A DNA stretch of 64,000 nt, from positions 62,001 through 126,000 of the forward strand of contig JACPUT010000003.1 of the NCBI GenBank assembly GCA_016192145.1, in the 5' to 3' direction. This document shows positions 1 through 11,498 of the stretch, in pieces; the first letter of the stretch is position 1, and each line of letters starts with the position of its first letter. A program made the translations under genes and the position numbers. Under the pieces are notes generated by a model. That model did no database searches, was not told the DNA's origin, and saw only the letters and a list, made by a program, of their open reading frames with translations. Source of the stretch: Acidobacteriota bacterium. GTDB taxonomy: Bacteria; Acidobacteriota; Holophagae; Holophagales; Holophagaceae.

Positions 1-1
1 G

Positions 2-550
2 AATGAGGGGAGTTGGGGGCTGACCCGGGCCATCCCCTTCATCACATCCCTCGGGCACAGCGGGTGGGTGCCCCAGGCTCGGCTGCTTTTCCTGGAGTCG
101 GGGCGCCTGGGCCTCCTCTTCCGCGTGTCCGACGACCACCAAGGCGTGAGCCACGAACACGCGATCCTGCTGGCCGAACAAGGAGGATCCTTCACGCCCG
201 TGCTCACCGTCATGCCCTCGGCGGCCGCATCGGACGTCACCTGCTACTCCTCCCGCGCCGAACGGACGGAGGCCCTGCGCGCCGCGAGGCGCGAAAAGAA
301 CCCGAAGGAGCGCTCCGACGAACTTGCCTTCGCCAACCGAAGGCCGGACTGCTGGAGCTTCGATTCCACGTTCACCCTCCGCGCCGGCCCTGGGGGCGGG
401 TCGCCCGAATTGGAGGTCCTCACCGCAGGAACCAAATCCCGAACCTGGAACCTGGCGGAGAAGGCCGAGTGGGACGAGGGGCCGATCGCGCCGTTCCGGA
501 TGGTGCGCCGATACCAATTCAGGCAGGGAGCTTTCCACGACGTCCGTTGA
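2..550 (+). CDS. 3' part of an unknown gene, cut by the left edge
   Basis: The reading frame is open from base 2 to a TGA at 548-550, so only the last 182 codons are seen. A GTG at 68 could also serve as a start, but the frame is already open before it. The protein is rich in Arg, Ser and Gly, with no transmembrane stretch and no motif that I recognise. Its tail (FRMVRRYQFRQG) is basic and aromatic. A longer antisense-like frame in this region has skewed Pro/Arg composition and looks like a shadow. Function unknown; the call that it is coding rests on amino-acid balance only. Confidence 0.5.
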   Translation, partial: NEGSWGLTRAIPFITSLGHSGWVPQARLLFLESGRLGLLFRVSDDHQGVSHEHAILLAEQGGSFTPVLTVMPSAAASDVTCYSSRAERTEALRAARREKNPKERSDELAFANRRPDCWSFDSTFTLRAGPGGGSPELEVLTAGTKSRTWNLAEKAEWDEGPIAPFRMVRRYQFRQGAFHDVR

Positions 551-579
551 GGGCCCTTTCGTGGGCACCACCCGGAGCC

Positions 580-792
580 TCATCGCGGGCGGAGTCCAAG
601 CCGGCCCCGCCAGCGCGCCCCATCGTGCATCACGGCGGGATGAATGATCTGTTGGCCGACGGTTTTCCCCGCAAGGGTCACGGGGTTCTCGCCGCGGTAG
701 AGGCCCAGCACGAGGGGCTGTGGGGTTTGGGCCCAGGCGCGCGCCCCCAGCGCGAGCAGGAGCAAAGCGCGATTCCATTCCTTAGACCCGGG
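580..792 (-). pseudogene. Possible small secreted protein or 5' remnant of a decayed gene
   Basis: This fills most of the 305-bp gap between the first gene and fbaB. On the minus strand a GTG (790-792) opens about 70 codons that begin with a convincing signal peptide: a basic start, then the core ALLLLALGARAWA, then a likely cleavage before QTPQP. After about 45 further residues it runs into Arg-rich sequence and stops. A secreted domain of this size is unusually short, so it may be the surviving front of a longer gene. There is no family match that I recognise. The rest of the gap (551-579 and 793-855) shows nothing. Confidence 0.25.
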
Positions 793-855
793 GAAGCTCA
801 CAGTCCATGATTCTGGCACCGGAGTACCGTTCCCGAATCCCGTTCGCCCCACCCC

Positions 856-1776
856 CTACACCGCCGCGTAGATCTCCATCACCTGATGCAGCAGCGCGAT
901 GGCCTCGTGCTTCGGTCGCTGGAAAGCGTTGCGGCCCATGATGCTGCCGAAGGCGCCACCCCGGGCCAGTTCGCCTACCTCCTCCAGCACGGCGCTGGCC
1001 TCCTTCGCCTCGCCGCCGCTAAAGATCACGATGCGCCGCCCATTGAAAGCGGAGCGCACCACCTCCCGGGCCCGATCCGCCAGGGTGCCGATGGGGATCT
1101 CCGCCTTCTCGAAGGCTGTAGCGGCCTCCTTCACCTCCAGGTGCTTTTTCGGGGGCTTCACCTTGATGACGTGGGCGCCCAGCTGGGCCGCGATCTGAGC
1201 CGCGTAACCGGCCACGTCCACCGCCGTCTCCCCTTCCTTGCTGAGCCCGGAGCCGCGTGGATAGCTCCACACCACCGTGGGAAGCCCCACGGCCTTGGCT
1301 TCCAGAATGAGCTCCCGAAGGTTCTCGTACTGGATGTTGCGGTCGCCGGAGCCCGGATAGATGGTGTAGCCGATGGCCGTGCAGCCCAGGCGCAGCGCAT
1401 CCTCCACGCTGCCGGTGATGGCTGAACAGGGCTCGTGCCCCTTGCTCAGCACATCCGAGTTGTTGAGCTTGAGGATGAGGGGGATCTCCCCCGCGTAATC
1501 CGAGGCCACATGCTCGATGAACCCCAGCGGCGCAGCGTAGGCGTTGCAGCCGGATTCGATGGCCAGCTCGATGTGGTAGCGCGGATCGTAGCCCGCGGGG
1601 TTGGGCGCGAAGCTGCGCGCGGGCCCGTGTTCGAAGCCCTGGTCCACGGGCAGGATCACGAACTTTCCCGTGCCCGCCAGCCGACCATGGTTCATCATCC
1701 GGGCCAGGTTCGCCTTCACGCCCGGGTTCTCCGAGGCGTACCAGGAGAGGATCTCGTTCACGCGCGCAGTGGCCAT
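856..1776 (-). CDS. fbaB: Class I fructose-bisphosphate aldolase (DhnA/FbaB type)
   Basis: Reversible cleavage of fructose 1,6-bisphosphate to DHAP and glyceraldehyde 3-phosphate, cytoplasmic, through a Schiff-base lysine. The 306-residue protein has the family's LPVDQGFEHGP segment near the N-terminus, the VIKVKPPKK strand that carries the likely Schiff-base lysine, and a phosphate-binding end (IVIFSGGEA, GSIMGRNAFQRP). I start at the ATG at 1774-1776 (MATARVNEIL), preceded by GGAG at a good distance; the frame is open 42 codons further upstream, but that part is unlike the family. It is divergent from the sensor kinase. A class II aldolase lies about 10 kb away, so the cell carries both chemistries. 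Confidence 0.93.
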   Translation of the reverse strand: MATARVNEILSWYASENPGVKANLARMMNHGRLAGTGKFVILPVDQGFEHGPARSFAPNPAGYDPRYHIELAIESGCNAYAAPLGFIEHVASDYAGEIPLILKLNNSDVLSKGHEPCSAITGSVEDALRLGCTAIGYTIYPGSGDRNIQYENLRELILEAKAVGLPTVVWSYPRGSGLSKEGETAVDVAGYAAQIAAQLGAHVIKVKPPKKHLEVKEAATAFEKAEIPIGTLADRAREVVRSAFNGRRIVIFSGGEAKEASAVLEEVGELARGGAFGSIMGRNAFQRPKHEAIALLHQVMEIYAAV

Positions 1777-1938
1777 CGGGTGGGCTCCGGAGGATTCCCA
1801 CCATGAGACTGCGGCCCCCGTCCGTACGCAAGCCCGTCGCGGCCACCCCAGGAAGAAGTCCGCGTCCCTTCTGTAAGGTACAAGGTTCCCTTTACCCGAC
1901 ATTCAGCGAACCGGGTCCCACCTGCCGATACGTCCGGG

Positions 1939-5532
<3,594 letters not shown>

Positions 5533-5540
5533 GGAACCCC

Positions 5541-5906
5541 ATGGCCCACGTCCTGCTGGTGGAAGACGACCCGGATACCAGTGAAACCGTCCGGGACATG
5601 TTGGAATTCCTCGGCCATCAGGTCACCCAGGCCGCGAACGGCCTGGAAGCGCTGGCGGAAGCCAGCCATCTCCGGCCGGACGTCGTGCTCACGGACCTCC
5701 TCATGCCGGAGATGGATGGCATCGAAGTGATGGTGGAATTCGGGGAGCGGTTCCAAGGTGTTCCCATCCTGGCCATGAGTGCCCAACACGAAGCTCCCTA
5801 CCTGCCCACGGCCCATCTGCTGGGCGCGCGCGCGGTCCTGGCCAAGCCATTCGGCCTGGAGGCCCTGAGGAGCGCGATCACCACGGCCCTCCATTCGAAT
5901 CCCTGA
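5541..5906 (+). CDS. Single-domain response regulator (receiver only)
   Basis: 121 residues, essentially one receiver domain: acidic pair in LLVEDDPD, phosphoacceptor Asp52 in VVLTDLLMP, and Lys102 in VLAKPFG. There is no output domain, so it acts by protein contact, as in CheY-like or phosphorelay proteins. It follows the sensor kinase after 8 bp with GAGG before the ATG, so the two are probably co-transcribed and form a two-component pair. A weak 6-bp hairpin (5911-5924) follows the stop. Confidence 0.88.
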   Translation: MAHVLLVEDDPDTSETVRDMLEFLGHQVTQAANGLEALAEASHLRPDVVLTDLLMPEMDGIEVMVEFGERFQGVPILAMSAQHEAPYLPTAHLLGARAVLAKPFGLEALRSAITTALHSNP

Positions 5907-5950
5907 TCGGGTGGGACCTCCCACGAACCCATCCCTCCCCCTATGGCCCG

Positions 5951-5956
5951 TAGACT
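5951..5956 (+). promoter_or_regulatory. -10-like TAGACT seven bases before the GNAT start
   Basis: TAGACT, then 7 nt, then ATG at 5964. No Shine-Dalgarno lies in the 7 nt, so transcription would begin at or near the start codon (leaderless). It also argues for the start at 5964 rather than the in-frame ATG at 5943. The same hexamer precedes sucC and ftsH. Confidence 0.5.
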
Positions 5957-5963
5957 GGGTTCC

Positions 5964-6476
5964 ATGTCCATCTCCTCCGAACCGACCTACGCCACCCGCG
6001 AAGGGCTCCCCTCCGACATCCCGGAGATCGTCCGGGTGACCAACCTCGCCTACGCCGTGGAGGCCTTCTGCATCAAGGGCCCGCGGACCGATCAAGGCGA
6101 CGTCGCGGATCGCATGCCGACCGGCACCTTCCTCGTCGTGGAAGACCGGCGGAACCCGAGCCGGATCCTCGGCCTCGTTTACCTCTCCCTCAGCCCCGAC
6201 CGAGGCTACCTCGGCACCCTTGCCGTGGATCCCGATCTGCAAGGCTCCGGGCTCTCCCGGATCCTCGTGGACGCCGTGGAAGCCCGCTGCCGGGAAGCCT
6301 GCGTTCGCTTCCTCGACCTCACCGTGGTGAACCTGCGCAAGGAGCTCTTCCCCTTCTACCGCAAACTGGGTTTCGCCCCCACGGGAGTGATCTCCTTCCC
6401 CCTGCCCTCCAAGCTCATCCTGCCCTGCCATCTGGTGCAGATGACCAAGGCGCTGGTGCCGGACGAAGCGCTCTGA
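5964..6476 (+). CDS. GNAT-family N-acetyltransferase
   Basis: 170 residues. The core GNAT pattern is visible: strand YLGTLAVDP followed by the acetyl-CoA loop QGSGLSRIL, then a late FYRKLGFAPTGV motif typical of the family's C-terminal strand-helix. The substrate cannot be told; this branch is often annotated as ribosomal-protein or small-molecule acetyltransferase. It stands alone between the two-component pair and convergent rlmF. An alternative start at 5943 would add seven residues but would overlap the -10-like hexamer. Confidence 0.8.
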   Translation: MSISSEPTYATREGLPSDIPEIVRVTNLAYAVEAFCIKGPRTDQGDVADRMPTGTFLVVEDRRNPSRILGLVYLSLSPDRGYLGTLAVDPDLQGSGLSRILVDAVEARCREACVRFLDLTVVNLRKELFPFYRKLGFAPTGVISFPLPSKLILPCHLVQMTKALVPDEAL

Positions 6477-6477
6477 T

Positions 6478-7473
6478 TCACTCGCCTCGGTAGGTCCACG
6501 CCACGATCCGGCTCCGCTTCTGCCCTTGGGCCATGTCGATGATCCGGGTTTCCCGGACCTTGGCGACGTGGAGGGCCTTGGTCACCATCGACAGGTGCGC
6601 GGCCTGGGAGATGAGCGCCGTGAACCAGCGGCAGGCCTCGGGCATTCGGGCGCTTTCCTCCACCATGCGGCGCACGAAGGCCGCTTCACCGCCGGGGCAC
6701 CAGAGTTCGGAGCCCTGGCCGCCGAAGTTCAGCACCGGGGCCCGATCGCCGTCTTCCCTACCTAGGTTCCGCCACTTGCGCTCGCTGCCTTCGCGGGCCT
6801 CGGCGGCGGAGGCGTGGAAGGGCGGATTGCACATGCAGAGGTGGAAACGTTCGCCGGGCTTCACGAGACCCTCGAAGATCCGAGTGGAATCCGCCTGCCT
6901 CCTCAGCTCGATGACGGGGGGCAGATCCGCGTTGGAGGCCAGGATGCGTTGAGCGGATGAAAGGGCCCGCGCGTCGATGTCGGACCCCACGAAGGACCAC
7001 CCGTATTCGCGGTACCCGATGAGCGGATAGACGAGGTTGGCGCCCGTGCCGATGTCCAGCACCCGCACCTTGGGGCCCTTCTTCAGTTTCCCCTCCCGAT
7101 CGGAAGCCAGCAGATCCGCGAGGTAGTGCAGGTAGTCGGCCCGGCCGGGGATCGGCGGGCAGAGGTACCCCTCGGGCACGTCCCAGCCTTCCACGCGGTA
7201 GACCACCTTCAGCAGCGCCCGGTTCAGCGCCTTCACCGCAGCCGGGTCGGCGAAGTCGATGGTGCGGTCCCCCCGGGGGCTGGCGATGACGTAGCGGCCC
7301 AGCTCCGGGCACGCCGCGATCAGCGCCGCGAAGTCGTAGCGTTCCCGGTGCCGGTTGCGGGGGTGGAGTTCCAGCTTGGGCGGCGGGGACGGCGGCTTGG
7401 GCCCTCCCTTGGCAGGCGCGGGCTTGCGGGCGGGCTTCGGGCGTCCGGCATGAGAGGGGTGGGCCACCCGCAT
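6478..7473 (-). CDS. rlmF: 23S rRNA (adenine(1618)-N(6))-methyltransferase
   Basis: Methylates one adenine of 23S rRNA using S-adenosylmethionine. The 331-residue protein has the family opening (LHPRNRH, then YDFAAL), [34 protein letters not shown], motif I ([16 protein letters not shown]) and the catalytic NPPF in CNPPFHAS. Before LHPRNRH it carries about 33 residues rich in Pro, Lys and Ala, an N-terminal extension compared with the enterobacterial enzyme. Start ATG 7471-7473 is the best I see, though AAGGA abuts it too closely to be a normal ribosome site. It ends one base after the convergent GNAT gene. Confidence 0.92.
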   Translation of the reverse strand: MRVAHPSHAGRPKPARKPAPAKGGPKPPSPPPKLELHPRNRHRERYDFAALIAACPELGRYVIASPRGDRTIDFADPAAVKALNRALLKVVYRVEGWDVPEGYLCPPIPGRADYLHYLADLLASDREGKLKKGPKVRVLDIGTGANLVYPLIGYREYGWSFVGSDIDARALSSAQRILASNADLPPVIELRRQADSTRIFEGLVKPGERFHLCMCNPPFHASAAEAREGSERKWRNLGREDGDRAPVLNFGGQGSELWCPGGEAAFVRRMVEESARMPEACRWFTALISQAAHLSMVTKALHVAKVRETRIIDMAQGQKRSRIVAWTYRGE

Positions 7474-7554
7474 TCCTTCCTTGGCGATCCCAGCAGGGAT
7501 GGGCCAGTTTCCCACATCCGGGGCACTGGGTTGCTTGCACCCGCTCCCAGGCCC

Positions 7555-7560
7555 CACCCT
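7555..7560 (+). promoter_or_regulatory. -10-like CACCCT six bases before the flavin reductase start
   Basis: CACCCT, 6 nt (GAAGCC), then ATG at 7567. This follows the [T/C]ANNCT spacing seen at other starts in the window; its C at the first position makes it a weak example. Confidence 0.3.
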
Positions 7561-7566
7561 GAAGCC

Positions 7567-8154
7567 ATGCCCGTTCGCATCCTCGCCCTTTCCGGCAGCC
7601 TCCGCTCCGCCTCCTCCAACAGCGCCCTGCTCCGGGTCGCGGCGGCGATGGCCCCCCAGGGTGTGACCTTCGATTTCTACGAGGGATTGGGCGCCCTGCC
7701 TCCCTTCGATCCGGGCCTGGACCTTGATCCCGCCGACTACCGGGCCCCGGCCCCGGTGGTGGACCTCCGGGACCGCATCGCCGCCGCCGATGCCCTGCTC
7801 ATCTGCACTCCCGAATACGCCTTCGGCATGCCCGGCGTGTTGAAGAACGCCCTGGACTGGACCGTGTCCATGGGGGTCCTGGAGGGCAAGCCCGCCGCCG
7901 CATGGGCCGCCTCCCCCATGGGCGACGGCCCCTTCGGCGTGGGCGGCTCCCGGGCCCACCAAGGGCTCGTCTGGGTGCTCACGGCCCTGGGGACCCGGTA
8001 CGTGGAAGCGGCGGCCCTCGTGCTGCCCCTGATCCGCACGAAGCTGGATTCCGCGGGGCGAATCACCGATCCGGAAACGGCCATGGCCATCGAGGTCAGC
8101 TTGAACCTGCTGCTTCAGGCCGTTTCCCTTCCATCCGCGAGGCCAACCGCATGA
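7567..8154 (+). CDS. NADPH-dependent FMN reductase family protein
   Basis: 195 residues with a flavodoxin-like fold. The phosphate loop [15 protein letters not shown] near the N-terminus binds FMN, and the [18 protein letters not shown] segment is the family signature around the flavin ring. It probably reduces quinones, chromate-like compounds or azo compounds with NAD(P)H; the physiological substrate is not readable. First gene of a tight trio: its stop overlaps the next start (ATGA). Confidence 0.88.
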   Translation: MPVRILALSGSLRSASSNSALLRVAAAMAPQGVTFDFYEGLGALPPFDPGLDLDPADYRAPAPVVDLRDRIAAADALLICTPEYAFGMPGVLKNALDWTVSMGVLEGKPAAAWAASPMGDGPFGVGGSRAHQGLVWVLTALGTRYVEAAALVLPLIRTKLDSAGRITDPETAMAIEVSLNLLLQAVSLPSARPTA

Positions 8155-8792
8155 CCATCCCCGCAAGCGTGCTGCTGGTCCACGGCATGGGACGCACTCC
8201 CCTCTCCATGGCCTTCCTGGCTTTTCGACTCAATAGGGCCGGTCTCACCGTGACTACCTTCGGCTATTCGGCGGCGTTGGAAGCGCACGGAGCCTGCCTG
8301 GATCGCCTCGAGAACCGGATCAAGGGGGACGTGATCGGCCACGGTCCGTACTTCCTGGTGGGCCACTCCCTGGGCGCGGTGCTCATCCGTTCCATCCTGC
8401 CCCGGCTGCAAGAGCGCCCGCCCGCGGCCTGCTTCTTCCTCGCCCCGCCCAACCGCTCCCCGCGCCTGGCCCGGCGCCTGGCCTCCAACCCCATCTACCG
8501 GGCCTTGACGGGGGAGATGGGCCAGTTGCTGGCCGACCGGGCCTTCATGGACGCGCTGCCCATCCCTGCGGTGCCCACCACCGTGTTCGCGGGCGACCGC
8601 GGATACCAGGGTCGCTTCTCCCCGTTCCACCAGGAGCCCAATGATGGCGTCGTCTCGGTGGGCGAAACGCGATTCAGCGACACGCATTCCGTGGTCCGCC
8701 TTCCCGCCCTGCACACGTTCATCATGAACAACCAGCGCGTGGCGGATGAAATCACCCGCGCCGCGCTCGCGGCGACGGAGGCCACGCCATGA
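8151..8792 (+). CDS. Alpha/beta hydrolase, lipase/PGAP1-like
   Basis: 213 residues. The oxyanion loop VLLVHGMGR is at the N-terminus, the nucleophile elbow is GHSLG (about residue 65), an acidic residue lies in EPNDGVVSV, and a late His is in ALHTFIMNN, giving a complete Ser-Asp-His set. No signal peptide, so it is probably cytoplasmic. The DGVVSV spacing is typical of small lipase-like hydrolases that act on ester bonds. Its ATG overlaps the previous stop by 4 nt and its own stop overlaps the next ATG by 4 nt, so the three genes are translationally coupled. Confidence 0.82.
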   Translation: MTIPASVLLVHGMGRTPLSMAFLAFRLNRAGLTVTTFGYSAALEAHGACLDRLENRIKGDVIGHGPYFLVGHSLGAVLIRSILPRLQERPPAACFFLAPPNRSPRLARRLASNPIYRALTGEMGQLLADRAFMDALPIPAVPTTVFAGDRGYQGRFSPFHQEPNDGVVSVGETRFSDTHSVVRLPALHTFIMNNQRVADEITRAALAATEATP

Positions 8793-9277
8793 TCCGCCTC
8801 TTCGTCGACGCCGATGCCTGCCCCGTAAAGGACGAGACCTACCGGGTGGCGGACCGCTACGCCCTTCCCGTGTTCGTGGTGGCGAACACGCGCCTGAACG
8901 TGCCGCGCAATCCCCGGATCGAACTGAAGGTGGTCACGGGCCGCTTCGATGCCGCGGACGATTGGATCGTGGAGAACATCACCGGAGAGGACCTCGCCAT
9001 CACCTCGGATATCCCCTTGGCGGCCCGCTGCCTGGAAAAGGGCGCCCGGGTGATCGATTCCCGGGGCCGGGAATTCACGCCGGATTCCATCGGCGACGCC
9101 TTGGCCTCCCGGGAGTTCAGCGCCTTCCTGCGGGATATGGGAGAGATCGGGGGAGGCCCGGCCCCCTTCAGCCCCCGGGACCGCTCCTCCTTCCTGGGCA
9201 CCTTGGACAAGGTGATCCAGGCCCTCCTGAAGAACCAGCGGGCCAAGGCGGGCCCGGGATCCGGCGGCTCGGCCTAG
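8789..9277 (+). CDS. DUF188 (YaiI/YqxD) family protein
   Basis: 162 residues; the signature VDADACPVKDE is at the start. The remaining core (VTGRFDAADDWIVENI, ITSDIPLAARCLEKGARVI, RDRSSFLGTLDKVI) matches this widespread PIN-like family of unknown activity. The conserved acidic residues suggest metal binding. Coupled by ATGA overlap to the hydrolase. The TAG stop lies inside the left arm of a 59-bp palindrome. Confidence 0.88.
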   Translation: MIRLFVDADACPVKDETYRVADRYALPVFVVANTRLNVPRNPRIELKVVTGRFDAADDWIVENITGEDLAITSDIPLAARCLEKGARVIDSRGREFTPDSIGDALASREFSAFLRDMGEIGGGPAPFSPRDRSSFLGTLDKVIQALLKNQRAKAGPGSGGSA

Positions 9278-9332
9278 GAGCGTATCCAAGTAATCGGCGG
9301 GGCTCCCACCGATTACTTGGATACGCTCCTAG
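9274..9332. repeat. Near-perfect 59-bp palindrome at a gene end
   Basis: Two 28-nt arms (9274-9301 and 9305-9332) pair with a single mismatch around a 3-nt centre. The outer ends are CTAGGAGC and GCTCCTAG; the arms are less GC-rich than the surroundings. There is no T run, so it is not an ordinary intrinsic terminator, although an RNA hairpin here could still stop polymerase or protect the upstream mRNA. It could also be a REP or MITE-like unit. The left arm contains the stop codon of the DUF188 gene. Confidence 0.85.
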
Positions 9333-9360
9333 ATTGAAGACATTGAACCCGGAGCCCTTC

Positions 9361-9570
9361 ATGGTCGAAACCATCTCAGCCGTCCGCTTGAGCCTTCTCC
9401 AGCTCGTGGCCAAGCACCCGGACGTGAGCCGGGAGAAGCTCCTCACGATCAAGGGCATCACGGATGCGGACCTGGATTACCTGCTGAAGAACGACCTGAT
9501 CCGCGAGCGCGAGGTCGGCAAGTACCGGGTGTCCCACTTCGGCGAACTGGTCATCAAACGAGGGGTGTGA
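9361..9570 (+). CDS. Small winged-helix-like protein
   Basis: 69 residues; ATG at 9361 with GGAG a few bases ahead. The order helix (SLLQLVAKHP), helix (REKLLTIKG), helix (TDADLDYLLKNDLI), then a short strand pair (REREVGKYRVSHFGELVIK) looks like a minimal winged helix. It could bind DNA or act as a small protein adaptor. It is placed directly before an MscS channel: its TGA shares a base with the channel's ATG. I do not recognise a named family. Confidence 0.7.
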   Translation: MVETISAVRLSLLQLVAKHPDVSREKLLTIKGITDADLDYLLKNDLIREREVGKYRVSHFGELVIKRGV

Positions 9571-11390
9571 TGAAAGGAAAGGCCTGGATCCCGACGATCC
9601 TGCTGGCCCTGCTCGCGGGCGGCGCCATCTTGGGGATGTTCCTCACCCGCGACCCCGCGGCCACCGCAGATCCCTCCAGCACCCCCAGCACGACCCGGCG
9701 CAAGGGCAGCCCCCAGGCGCGGGGCCGCACCATCGATGAGCGCCCCCTGAAGACCGCCCGGGCCCTGGCCCCCCTGGCCACCACGCCCGAAGAGCAGACC
9801 CTCCAGCGGCGGGCGGAGCGCCTCGGCAGGCATGCCGTGAACCTGGCCTTCAGCGACGCCATCCGCACGGCCCTGGAGAATCCGCCGGAGCTGAGCCCCG
9901 AGGCCAAGGAACTCCGCAAGATCCAAAAGCAGGCGGAAGACGAGGTGGAGGCCGACCAAATCATCCTCAAGAAGCTCACCCTGCAGCTGGCCAAGGCGCC
10001 GGAGGCCCAGAAGGAGGCCCTGGAAGATCAGTTGGAGGTGGCCCGGGCCCAACTGGTGCTCAACCAGGATGAACTGGAGGAGGCCAACGAAGATTTGGAG
10101 GCCGCCGGAGGGGATCCTCAGGCGAAGATCCGGCGCCTCAAGGCCGCCCACGAGGCCGCGGACAAGGAGACCCCCTCCCTGGCCCCGGTGGGCGTGGCGC
10201 CTTGGAAACAGCCCACCGGCAGCCTCCTCGAGCGATCCCGGATCTGGCTGCTCCTCCACCGAAAACAGGCCCGCCTGGATGGGGCCCGTCAAGAGGCTCA
10301 GGAGAAGGTGGACCGCCTGGCGAAACGGAAGGCGGAGTTCGCCAAGCGCGTCCAGGAGGGAAAGGAGGATCGGGAGATCGCCAAGATGCAGGCCTGGGGG
10401 TTCGCCTTCCAGGGGACGAAAGACCCTTCAGCCACCTCCCGGGAAGCCGCCCAGGCCACCCTCTCGGCCCTCAAGCGGCACATGAGCGATCAGCGCCGCC
10501 TCGCCGATTACGCCTCGCGTTTGCAAGATGAACAGGAGCTGGTGGAGGTCTACTCGGAGTGGGGCAACCTCGCGTGGAACCACCGCCGATCGGCCTTGCG
10601 CGCGGTCCTGGGGAGCCTCCTCTGGATCCTGGCCATCCTCCTCGGCGCCCACCTGGGCACCCGCCTGGTGCGGGGCTGGAACGGGCGGAAGGCGGCCAAG
10701 TCCAGTGGTGCCCTCCGCACCCTCCTGATCTTCTCCCTGCAGGCCGCCGCCTTCATCCCGATCCTCTTCCTGATCCTGGGCGTTCCGGCCCAGGCCTCCA
10801 CGGTGTTCGGCCTGGCCGGTGCCGGCCTCACCGTGGCCATGAAGGACTTCATCGTGGCGTTTTTCGGCTGGTTCGTGCTCATGGGGAAGAACGGCATCCG
10901 CGTGGGAGACTGGGTGGAAATCAAAGGCGTGGGCGGCGAGGTGATCGAGGTGGGCATGCTGCGCACCATCCTCCTGGAGACGGGCAGCCTCAGCGATGCC
11001 GCCCACCCCACGGGCCGCCGCGTAGCCTTCGTGAACAGCTTCGCCATCGAGGGCCACTTCTTCAACTTCACCACCTCGGGCCAGTGGATGTGGGACGAGC
11101 TGAAGGCCGTGATCCCCGCCAGCCAGGATCCCTACCCCGTCATCGAGGGCATCCAGAAGCTCGTGGAGGGCCAGACCCAGCGCAACGCCCAGCAGGCCGA
11201 AGCCGAGTGGCAGAGCGTCGCCAAGAAGTACAAGGTGCAAGCCTTCTCCACGGTGCCTGGCCTCCAGGTCGTTCCCGTGCTGGGTGGCATCGAGGTGCGC
11301 GTCCGCTACATCACCCGCGCCTATGAAAGCCATGAAGCTCGGAAGCACCTGAACCAGGCCGTGCTCGATTTGCTGCACGGCAAAGGCTAG
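9570..11390 (+). CDS. MscS-family mechanosensitive channel with a long coiled-coil N-terminal region
   Basis: 606 residues. An N-terminal membrane or signal segment (IPTILLALLAGGAILGMFL) is followed by about 300 residues dominated by Lys, Glu, Ala and Gln, which I read as periplasmic coiled coil. Two membrane helices (about 345-365 and 385-410) then precede the MscS pore and beta domain: AGLTVAMKDFIVAFFGWFVL, then RVGDWVEIKGVGGEVIEVGML. It should open on membrane tension and release solutes at osmotic downshock. Start ATG 9570 overlaps the previous stop by one base; a GTG immediately upstream is also possible. Confidence 0.88.
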   Translation: MKGKAWIPTILLALLAGGAILGMFLTRDPAATADPSSTPSTTRRKGSPQARGRTIDERPLKTARALAPLATTPEEQTLQRRAERLGRHAVNLAFSDAIRTALENPPELSPEAKELRKIQKQAEDEVEADQIILKKLTLQLAKAPEAQKEALEDQLEVARAQLVLNQDELEEANEDLEAAGGDPQAKIRRLKAAHEAADKETPSLAPVGVAPWKQPTGSLLERSRIWLLLHRKQARLDGARQEAQEKVDRLAKRKAEFAKRVQEGKEDREIAKMQAWGFAFQGTKDPSATSREAAQATLSALKRHMSDQRRLADYASRLQDEQELVEVYSEWGNLAWNHRRSALRAVLGSLLWILAILLGAHLGTRLVRGWNGRKAAKSSGALRTLLIFSLQAAAFIPILFLILGVPAQASTVFGLAGAGLTVAMKDFIVAFFGWFVLMGKNGIRVGDWVEIKGVGGEVIEVGMLRTILLETGSLSDAAHPTGRRVAFVNSFAIEGHFFNFTTSGQWMWDELKAVIPASQDPYPVIEGIQKLVEGQTQRNAQQAEAEWQSVAKKYKVQAFSTVPGLQVVPVLGGIEVRVRYITRAYESHEARKHLNQAVLDLLHGKG

Positions 11391-11400
11391 CAACAAGGGG

Positions 11401-11489
11401 AACCACTAAGACACCAAGACACCAAAAAAAACGGACGAGGGGAACAGCACCTCATTTGCTTTTCTTGGTGTCTTGGTGTCTTGGTGGTT
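11401..11489. repeat. Inverted repeat built from tandem ACACCAAG words
   Basis: Left arm 11401-11432 and right arm 11458-11489 pair over 32 positions with about three mismatches around a 25-nt centre. Each arm repeats the word (A)CACCAAG two or three times. It lies between the convergent ends of the MscS and class II aldolase genes, so it may terminate both. A second copy with the same words is at 42543-42630. Confidence 0.85.
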
Positions 11490-11498
11490 TATCAGTTC

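Noticed and set aside
13-810. 265-codon frame at the left edge
   Set aside because: Extreme Pro/Arg/His content and no motif; overlaps the better-balanced partial gene.
5911-5924. Terminator after the single receiver gene
   Set aside because: Only a 6-bp stem with no T run; too weak to call.
9274-9332. Insertion-sequence terminal inverted repeats
   Set aside because: The two arms abut with a 3-nt centre; no transposase or other content and no visible target duplication.
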